A DNA stretch of 64,000 nt, taken from positions 630,247,269 to 630,311,268 of the forward strand of contig CM062816.1 of the NCBI GenBank assembly GCA_031772625.1, read 5' to 3'. The notes beneath the pieces were generated by a model. The model ran no database searches and was not told where the DNA came from. It saw nothing but the letters and a program-made list of their open reading frames with translations. The stretch comes from Pinus tabuliformis (taxonomy: Eukaryota; Streptophyta; Pinopsida; Pinales; Pinaceae). Positions 56,421-64,000 of the stretch are shown one piece after another (position 1 is the stretch's first letter; the number at the start of each line of letters is the position of its first letter). Position numbers and translations under genes: made by a program.

Positions 56421-58091
56421 ATTAAATCATCACAAAAGGCATCAAAAGAGGTTATGGAAAAGTATGGTATTTTTTTTTTGAAAAATCAAAGTATACACCC
56501 TCTAATATATTAAATGACATCTCCTTGCATTACCTTTATATGTTTTCAACTACTCTCTGAACACCAAAATTTTTTATAGCCTCAGAGTTTTCATCCTCTA
56601 CGGTAAAACAAAGTATTTGTTATTTAAGGACAAAAATACTTTCTAGCTTATAGAGAAACCGTTTATATATCTTATAGTCATCATTATTATCACCTTAACC
56701 TACATCAAGTTATCCCTACAGAAATTGAATAATACCTTTAAATAATTCATGTTCGATATATGCCTCTTTGTATGCATAATGGGTGAAATGATCCGTGTGC
56801 ATAAATGTTCCCATAAATATATTTATTGATGTGGGTGTCCTTTAAATAATATGTAAAAATTTAATAATCCTTACCCTCTTATATTTGATGATTAGATAAA
56901 TATATTGCACAAATAACATCAATCTGTAATTCTTTGTTTAATTAAAGCTTAATATTATATTATGAATACTATAATGTCTCGTGATCAATGGGATCAATGG
57001 TTTCCTTTCTATTCAAGTAGTTATTTCACTTCTTAATAGCTTGAAACAATGCATATAATTCCTTATCATAGTGTTGAGAATGCTAGATACCACCAATTGT
57101 AGGGTGTCTCCTAGCGTTATGTCCCAATTACACCTCACACCATTTGGGATAGGAGCCTCATTTGGAATAAAAGCCTGAATTCCATTTATACTTAGAGATT
57201 TTGCCTGGCTGCAATTTACAACATAACAGAGCATGCATATACTTTGAGGTAAGCAAGTAAGTTATCCCTCTCAAGTATACAATTGCAATGTATATAAGGT
57301 ACTTCCATGCATGAAAAATATAAAGTGATCCTTCAGAAGAAAAGAATTAGTACAATCCTAATAAGGACACACACATACATAGAAATAATCATTAATTAAT
57401 CTACAAGATAGTTTGGAAAGTGACAATGATCACAAAAACAGGTAAGACACACCAATAAATAATATTTTTACTAAAGATAACAATGTACTTCATTGTCCTT
57501 AACACATATGAACACAAACATAGATCAGAAACATTAAAAGAATAATCTTACAACATCCATGATAAATCAATGAAAGTTCACTAACTTAGAGAGCTTCAAG
57601 ATTTTAAGTTAAAGTTCTAAGATACATAATCACAATTATGCATCAATAGCTCAATAGTGGACCATGAAGCCACTACTTTCTCCTCCAAGAATTATGTTCT
57701 CTCCTATGTTATGCTTGAGAAGTCAAGGCTAAAAGTCCATTATTTGAGGAAGGAGGGAATATTTATAACAAATGGGGTGACCTTTCACCTCCCATGTGAA
57801 TCTTTACCTCCCTCGTTACTCTTGAGACCCAATTTGACTTTCGAGATCCTACATTACCTTTGGAATTCCTAGTAACTCACATTCCATGCGTGACCCTTGG
57901 GATTCCACACACTTTACATTTCTAAATTTTAAAATTAAATAATTACATTTAATCAATAATGTGGTCTAAATACATATAGAAAAATAACAATCTTATGTTC
58001 ACACTCTGAGAAACCACAATTTGGCAACTATGACATGGAATTTCATTGTAATATGTTGATGCGAAGCTCTTCTCTATTATTCTATGTCTTC
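56421..58091. other. Unassigned AT-rich region
   Basis: About 1.7 kb. The 73-codon minus frame at 57,013-57,234 and the 71-codon plus frame at 57,657-57,872 have no recognisable motif. 57,640-57,900 has an LTR-promoter-like 'atatttataacaaatgg', but I could not find a partner copy. Confidence 0.45.
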
Positions 58092-58467
58092 TGTTACAGG
58101 ATTTTATGTGCAGTAGGATAAATAAACAATATACACAGCAAATAATCATGCACAGGAGACAACAGATTAACGTGGTTCACCCAACCAATCTGGGCTACGC
58201 CCACCAAACATAGGCATCAACAATCTTTATTAATCAAACAGGAGATTACATAATTTAATTCCTCACAAAATCTCACCACTCTAAAACAATCCGTATGGAT
58301 ACCTATTTTATAGCTAGGAGAATCTAACTGCCTCATAAATCCCCTCACATCAAATATAGGATGCATTAACTCCCTCCCAACAACCTGGAGCTAATCTAGA
58401 AACAAATTCCTATTGTTGTCACACACTGAGATTTTTGCCTATTTTAATAAAACAGAAAATCTCAACA
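58092..58467 (-). repeat. 3' LTR, copia (376 bp)
   Basis: Minus-strand TGTTGAGATT...GTAACA. Flanked by TCTTC. Confidence 0.93.
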
Positions 58468-58515
58468 ATCTCCACCTTGATAACAATTAGCCTGATGCCC
58501 TGTTTGTTTATTATT

Positions 58516-59598
58516 TTATCTTTTCTGCAAGCCAAGAGAAGCCAAACACCAACGTAGCTTCTCTAAAAAAACTGGTTTCATGAACATGTCTGAACAATTC
58601 TCCTTTTGCAACCCACCGTTACTCAGCATACTCCTTGCTCTCTCTAGAAGAGTCCTATTCATGCATTCAGCAACTCCATTTTGTTGAGGAGTATAAACCA
58701 TGGTCTTATGTCTCTCGATCCCTGCATCCTTGCAATAGCTGCAAAACTCCTTGGAAGTAAACTCACCACCATTGTAAGTTCTTAAACATTTTATTGTTCT
58801 ACCAGTGCTATTTTCTACCAATGCTCTAAACTGCTTGAAAACTGAAAAAACATCAGACTTCCTTTTCAACATGTAGACCCACACTTTCCTATAAAAGTCA
58901 TCAATAAATGATACAAAATAAGATGAGCCACCATATGAGGTTGTAGGGGCTGGTCCCCAAACATCTGAATGGATATAATCAAGTATGCCTTTACTAGTAT
59001 GTTTGCCTGTTTTAAACTTTTGTTTACTTTGTTTTCCAAACAGACAACGCTTACAGAAATCTAACTTTCCAGACTTTAGATTTGGAAGTAACTTGCGATC
59101 AGCCAAAATTTTCAACCCTCTTTCACTCATATGCCCCAATCTTTGATGCCATAAGTGAATGGAATTACTGTCATATTCAGACACTGTAGACACAAAATCT
59201 GACCCTGTACTTCCTTCTAACTGAAATAGATTTCCTACCTTCTTAGCTTTCATAACTAGTAAAATACCTTTGTAAATTTTCATTACTCGACCTTGAATTA
59301 CAGTTTTATATCCATTTGAATCAAGTGTTCCTAATGAAATCAAATTTTTCCTTAAATCTGTTACATGCCTCACATTAGTTAACATTTTAGTTGTCCCATC
59401 AAACATTTGCAGTTGTATACTCCCAATTCCCACAATATTACATGTTACATCATTACCCTTGTACACAACACCACCATCAATTGATTTATATGTATTAAAC
59501 CAGTCTTTATGAATACACATGTGGTTTGATGCACCGGAATCTAACAACCGATGTTTCCCATGATTTGACACATTAACTGATAATACTTTATCACTCAT
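58516..59598 (-). pseudogene. Protease-integrase fused in frame to the pol C-terminus
   Basis: A 360-residue frame. Protease motif 'RLLDSGASNHMC' (Asp 20). Integrase zinc finger H151, H156, C182, C185 is intact. Core residues are D212 ('YIHSDVWGP'), position 275 ('LRTYNGGEF', Tyr where Asp is expected) and E311 ('QQNGVAECM'). At about residue 333 the integrase sequence 'ARSMLSNGGLQKE' passes straight into 'SDMFMKPVFLEKLRW', which is the last ~25 residues of a copia RNase H/pol tail. The deletion therefore kept the frame. It lies in the same frame as gag, separated by one TAG at 59,689-59,691. Confidence 0.88.
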
Positions 59599-59688
59599 AC
59601 CTGAACCTGATGCCGAACCTGTATCTGTCGTATTTTCCTCCTTCTTCTCTGTCGAAAAATCTGCTTTTGAAGTTTGCTGCTGTTGCTT

Positions 59689-60426
59689 CTAATAGTCCTT
59701 CTTTAAATGCCCTGATTTGCCACAAAACCAACACTTTAGCTTACTCTTCTTCCCTTTCGACTTTGAACGTGAGTCGCTCGGCCTACTGGAGCATCTTTCT
59801 TTCGAATGACCTCTTACCATCATGGCTTCTGATGTAGAGGTTTCTGAATGTGACCTTCTCCTTGTTTCTTCCGATAATAAGGATGCAACTACATCATCAA
59901 ACTCAATAGTTTCTGATGAACTAAGACTTATAGAAGTAACAAAATGATCCCATGACTCGGGCAACGAGCACAATAAAGTAATAGCTTTATCATCGGATTG
60001 AATTTTTACTTCTATACTTTGTAATTGCACAAGAAGAGTATTAAAAGCATTTAAATGATCAACAATCGATGTACCTTCCTTCATTCTCAAACTGTACAAC
60101 TGTCGTTTCCGGAGAATCCTATTGGTTAAGGATTTGGTCATGTACAGTTTCTCCAGTTTCATCCACAAACCAACAGTTGTTGTCTCCGACACGATATTAA
60201 ACAGGACATCATCAGCCAGACATAGTCGAATAGCACTTATTGCTCTTTCATCCATCTCGGCCCACTCATTATCTGTGATGTTGTAAGGCTGTTTGGATTT
60301 TCCCAACAACGCCTTTGCCACACCATGTTGGACAAGCAAATCATACACCTTTACCTTCCAGATCTCGAAGTTATTTTTCCCATTAAACTTCTCAATTTCA
60401 AACCGGGCACTCTGAGTTCTTGCCAT
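59689..60426 (-). pseudogene. Copia gag, nearly intact
   Basis: A 245-codon frame with the UBN2-type gag: 'FEIEKFNGKNNFEIWKVKV' at the start, 'LWMKLEKLYMTKSLTNRI' (about 87-104), 'DHLNAFNTLLVQLQ', and 'CSLPESWDHFVTSISLS'. It ends in a basic Ser/Lys-rich tail and a zinc knuckle 'CWFCGKSGHLKKDY', where the last ligand, normally Cys, is Tyr just before the stop. Otherwise uninterrupted; start MARTQSARFEIEKF is typical of this lineage. Confidence 0.85.
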
Positions 60427-61161
60427 TTTGTATCAGCCAAAAAACACAATAATCTCCAAAATCCAACTTTTAAATACCAGCAATTAATTAACAAAAAAAC
60501 TACCTATGCCTTTCTGCCTTTGTTTTTTTTTTTCTTAAGAAAAAACGTTTTGTTGTACAAAATTCCGCACCAATGATTTAAATCATATTTAGTTCTATCA
60601 TAATAAAATAAAATAAAACTCCACGCACAAAACAAATACCTCCACGTAGTGTATATATACGCTCCACCACGTCATACGCTAGCAATTTTCATACGCACCA
60701 GTCAACGCACCAGTAGGTATGTAGGTCCAATCATCTCTGGTAAACGCACACAACTAGCATTGATTTTTGCAAAATGCACCTTCTGTTGGATGAATCGAAT
60801 TACGCTGTAAAATCGCTGTGTAGACTGAGTCCTTGTGAAACAAACCAGGAATCTTAGAAAATGAAAGCAATAGCCATCTTCGCTGCGGTACGGACGAAAA
60901 AACAAGAGGATTTCTTTGAGCTCGGCAATAAGATTTATCGAAGATTTATTGAGGTCTGCCCAGAGGATTTATTGACATCCGCCTAGACTGCGAACAAGAG
61001 GATTTTTAGCCATATGCCAGCAGTCAAATGGATGCAACAGCAGTTCAACTCTGATATGTCCACCTTCAGTCCAGTCCAAAACATGTGCTGGGCAGCGCCA
61101 CGCTTCAACAACAGGACCCCGTTAAACACAAAACCTCCTTCGCTGCGCCACGCCTCCAACT
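60427..61161 (-). other. 5' leader of the copia element
   Basis: About 735 bp lie between PBS and gag. Short frames (60,702-60,905; 60,983-61,174) have no recognised product; the region is probably untranslated leader and packaging sequence. Confidence 0.5.
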
Positions 61162-61173
61162 GCTCTGATACCA
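61162..61173 (-). other. Primer-binding site, initiator tRNA-Met
   Basis: Minus strand TGGTATCAGAGC, two bases from the LTR end at 61,176. Confidence 0.94.
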
Positions 61174-61175
61174 CT

Positions 61176-61551
61176 TGTTAGAGGATTTTATGTGCAGCAG
61201 GATAAATAAACAATATACACAGCAAATAATCATGCATAGGAGATAGAAGATTAACGTGGTTCACCCAACCAATCTAGGCTACGTCCACCAAACATAGGCA
61301 TCGGCAATCTTTATTAATTAAACAGGAGATTACATAATTCAATTCCTCACAAACTCTCACCACTCTAAAACAATCCGTATGGATACCTGTTTTATAGCTA
61401 GGAGAATCTAACTGCCTCATAAATCCTCTCACATCAAATATAGGATGCATTAACTCCCTCCCAAGAACCTGGAGCTAATCTAGCAACAAATTCCTATTGT
61501 TGTCACACACTGAGATTTTTGCCTATTTTAATGAAACTGAAAATCTCAACA
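61176..61551 (-). repeat. 5' LTR, copia (376 bp)
   Basis: Minus-strand TGTTGAGATT...CTCTAACA. It matches 58,092-58,467 at equal length. Confidence 0.94.
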
Positions 61552-61556
61552 TCTTC

Positions 61557-62689
61557 AACACTTCATGAAAGGTTTTTAATGTGCTTCATGTTCACTATCC
61601 AAAGGTCTTGGATAACTATTGGAACATGAGTTTCTACCTCTCTATCATAGTCCAAGGGTCCTTTTTTCTTGATGGCATCTTTATGTCAAATTTCATTGTG
61701 TCTTCTTGAAATATCTTCTTCATGACCTCCTTGAACACCTTCTGCCATCTTAATATTATAGTACCTACAAAAGGAGGTCACCCACGGAAATATAATATTA
61801 GTTAAAAGATTTCCATTTATACCTTAGTTTTCTCATGCAAGATGCCAGTTGTGATGGGGCAGTGAACTAGGACTAAGGGGGATTCCTTCTTGGGAATAGG
61901 GCATAGGTTCAGGAGGCAAGATGTGGAGGACTGGGAACTAGGAGCGCACACTGTGCTAGGGCAAGAAAAAGAGACAGGTTTTGGTATAAATAACAAGTCC
62001 AAGAGGCAAGGGTGACAAGCTTGCTCAGTGGGAATGCATAGTGCACATGTTAGTGCTAGGTTGTCTAGGCCTTGCATGGGACACAATTATAGGAGGAAAT
62101 AGGTAATTATTATGGCTTGGAGAAACATAATTCACTCCTCAAGGGAACTAGTCTCAAGTTGAGCACAGTTTCAAGAGATAGGGGTCACGAAATGTGTCAG
62201 TGGAATGCATAATTTCCTTGTGATGGAAAGGGGGATTTGTGATGGATGCAGGCATACTTGTAAGCTACAGGAGAGTGATTCCTAGGCCATGGGAGTGTAA
62301 AATGTTATCATGAATTGAGCTAGTGGGTAAGCATATTAAGGGCTTATGCAAAATATGATGTGAAGAAAGAATCCAAAAATTTACTAAGTGTGAGATCAAT
62401 GGAACAAGAGGAAGAGAGAAGGAACATACAAAAAAGTCCCAAACATGATAACATAAACATACATGATCACTCTCATAGCAATAAAATGCATAGAACCAAA
62501 AATCGAGATGTATACATAGAAATGATAGTAAAATGACACTAATCTCCAAGTATGACAGTTAAAGCACAGTTCTTTGTAACACAAGTTTTGAATGCAATAA
62601 TAAAGTGCATTAGGTCATAGAAGTGTGTCCAATACATGTTCTTATGATAAGGTGGCTTGACTAGTGTAAGAAAGTGTGTTGCAGATACC
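61557..62689. other. Unassigned sequence
   Basis: About 1.1 kb. Minus frames of 62-94 codons (for example 61,817-62,086 and 62,265-62,549) show no domain. Part of this stretch may belong to the LTR-like copy B, whose distal limit cannot be set because copy A is cut by the window edge. Confidence 0.45.
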
Positions 62690-63513
62690 TTTAGAAGATG
62701 TGTCAAGGTGCTCTTAACAAGATATGCGAAAGTAAGAAAAATCAACACATGGAAGAGTGAAAATAAGCAAGAGAAACAATTCCAAAAGAAATATCAAGAA
62801 AGTACAATACATTCAAAAGAAAAGTGACACATGCGAAAGAAAAAAATGATATTTTAGAAACTTAGCTGGAGAATGGTGCACTTGAAACCAATAATTCTCC
62901 TTGTGCTCAAAGAATGCGTAGAGCTCTAAAGAAAATGATGAATGTGAAAATGAGCTATGGGATGCACTCATTATATAGGGAGAGCACACATGAAATTACG
63001 GTTATGGTTTTTGAGTGTGCTCAAGACATGTCGGAATACTAGGAGATAAGGATGAGTTAGCTACTTCTAGAAGTATGGTATCCCTAATTTACAGTAGTGC
63101 AATCTCATTGTCAACAAGATTTGCACGCTAACTATAAACAAAGAGTACACAATCACTGTCAATAAGGAATGCACAATCATTGTCTATGAGAACTATCCAA
63201 TCCCTGTCTCTAGCAATTACACAATGTGTATCATCAAGAGGTTCACATACTTGAGTTCCAAGTGTGCACACTAATTGTCAACAGGAAGTGTGCTAGGATT
63301 TCTTAGAAGAAGTGCACTATGAAGGCACCATGATCTAAGCAAGTAACAAAAAGTATCTTTTACATTTATATTTTCTAAGGAAAGACTTGAGAACTTAGAA
63401 AACATGATTGAGCATGACATTAATGGATTGAAAACAAAGATTACATGATCGTAAGAGGGTTCCAAAATTTGAATAAGGAAAAAAATTTGAAGGTTGTTGT
63501 AGCAGATACAACA
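62690..63513 (-). repeat. LTR-like dispersed repeat, copy B
   Basis: It matches 1-814 in the same orientation over its whole length, with moderate divergence and small indels. Minus-strand start is TGTTGTATC at 63,513. It carries the same 'tatagggagagcacacatg' TATA-like block at about 62,977-62,995. No PPT or PBS is evident beside it. Confidence 0.6.
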
Positions 63514-64000
63514 CTTGAAGATTCACTAGAAGAACCCCAATCTCTCTGTTTAGGTCTAACTTTATGTGCAAGTTATTTCCTTATAGAAGTATTTTCTCAT
63601 CCTATAGATCACCCCAACTTCCTCACTTAGCTCAGTTATAGACACAGCTTCTCTTATTCCTCTTGTAGTTTTAACACTTTTCATAAAACTTGTCAAACCT
63701 CATTTGTTTTGATTAGGGAGAAGGATCATATGATTTACATGAGTTTAAGATGTTCAAATTTTTAGTGTCATCCATGATGTTTTTGCTCTGCCAACAGGCT
63801 TTTTCATTACCTTGGCAGAACCACTTCAAGGAACCATACCCATTACTTCGCTGCCATCGGGCTTGTTCATTACCCCAATGAAGTTTCTTTCTTCAGATCT
63901 CTATGTAGGAAGTCATTCCCTTCTCTAACCCCTTATTTATTTTATTACTTCATGCTCATTGGAATTTTATGAATGTTTATCTAACCATGAGTGGAAGAGG
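63514..64000. other. Unassigned sequence to window end
   Basis: About 490 bp. A 61-codon plus frame (63,445-63,630) overlaps the repeat edge and has no recognised motif. Confidence 0.4.

Larger units (their letters stand above)
58092..61551 (-). mobile_element. Non-autonomous copia element lacking reverse transcriptase
   Basis: A 3,460-bp minus-strand element with two 376-bp LTRs (58,092-58,467 and 61,176-61,551, about 20 mismatches). It has a perfect TSD TCTTC (58,087-58,091 and 61,552-61,556), an initiator-tRNA PBS at 61,162-61,173 and a PPT-like 'aaggtggagat' next to 58,467. The coding part runs gag, protease, integrase and then directly the pol C-terminus. About 2 kb coding for reverse transcriptase and RNase H is absent compared with ordinary copia elements. 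The complete termini show that it inserted by normal integration, so its proteins may have come partly in trans. Confidence 0.92.

Noticed and set aside
62265..62748. Overlapping minus frames rich in Phe, Cys and His
   Set aside because: They occur in and next to the LTR-like repeat and have no domain; the hydrophobicity reflects T-rich composition.

Overview
This window looks like repeat-dominated nuclear DNA from a seed plant with a large genome. A conifer or other gymnosperm would fit, but nothing here fixes the species. The evidence is AT-rich intergenic sequence, nested Ty3/gypsy chromoviruses and Ty1/copia elements primed by initiator tRNA-Met, a plant L1-type LINE carrying an RNase H domain, a tRNA-derived SINE and a hAT-type transposase. 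No intact host gene can be supported. The few non-transposon coding-like stretches (34.2-35.1 kb, 36.4-37.0 kb, and an antisense reading frame inside a copia element at 39.6-40.3 kb) are unidentified.

Layout. 1-814: LTR-like repeat that recurs in the same orientation at 62.69-63.51 kb. 0.8-5.1 kb: degenerate AT-rich DNA. 5.1-9.5 kb: decayed LINE (+). 9.86-32.4 kb: a giant imperfect inverted repeat. Its left arm (9.86-15.09 kb) carries a SINE and the N-terminal and catalytic parts of a hAT-like transposase (+). Its right arm (17.6-19.44 plus 27.94-32.4 kb) carries the same N-terminus joined to the C-terminal hAT dimerisation domain (-). A Ty3/gypsy chromovirus (19,439-27,939, minus strand, TSD AAATT) splits the right arm and itself carries a ~1.06 kb solo-LTR-like insertion. 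32.3-33.8 kb: an array amplified from the outer end of the palindrome. 33.8-37.0 kb: mostly unique DNA with possible exon remnants. 37.0-38.8 kb: short tandem duplications and a three-copy module. 39,037-45,013: copia element (+, 178-bp LTRs, TSD AATAT). 46,933-52,681: decayed gypsy chromovirus (-). About 53.1-56.4 kb: 5'-truncated copia (-). 58,092-61,551: copia (-, 376-bp LTRs, TSD TCTTC) that has lost reverse transcriptase and RNase H in frame. 61.6-64 kb: the second LTR-like copy and unassigned sequence.

How it fits together. The palindrome is the most unusual object. Removing the gypsy insertion leaves about 14 kb of two converging, differently deleted hAT-like copies with ~4.4 kb of modular repeats outside the coding part. 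Each arm has expanded a different tandem array since the arms arose. A read-through transcript could fold into a long hairpin. Relative order can be read: the arms formed first (by eye about 10% diverged), then the chromovirus inserted (LTRs about 3% diverged over the first 300 bp). All transposon genes here are broken to some degree. The 19.4-27.9 kb gypsy is the least damaged: gag-pol stays in one frame with four nonsense codons.
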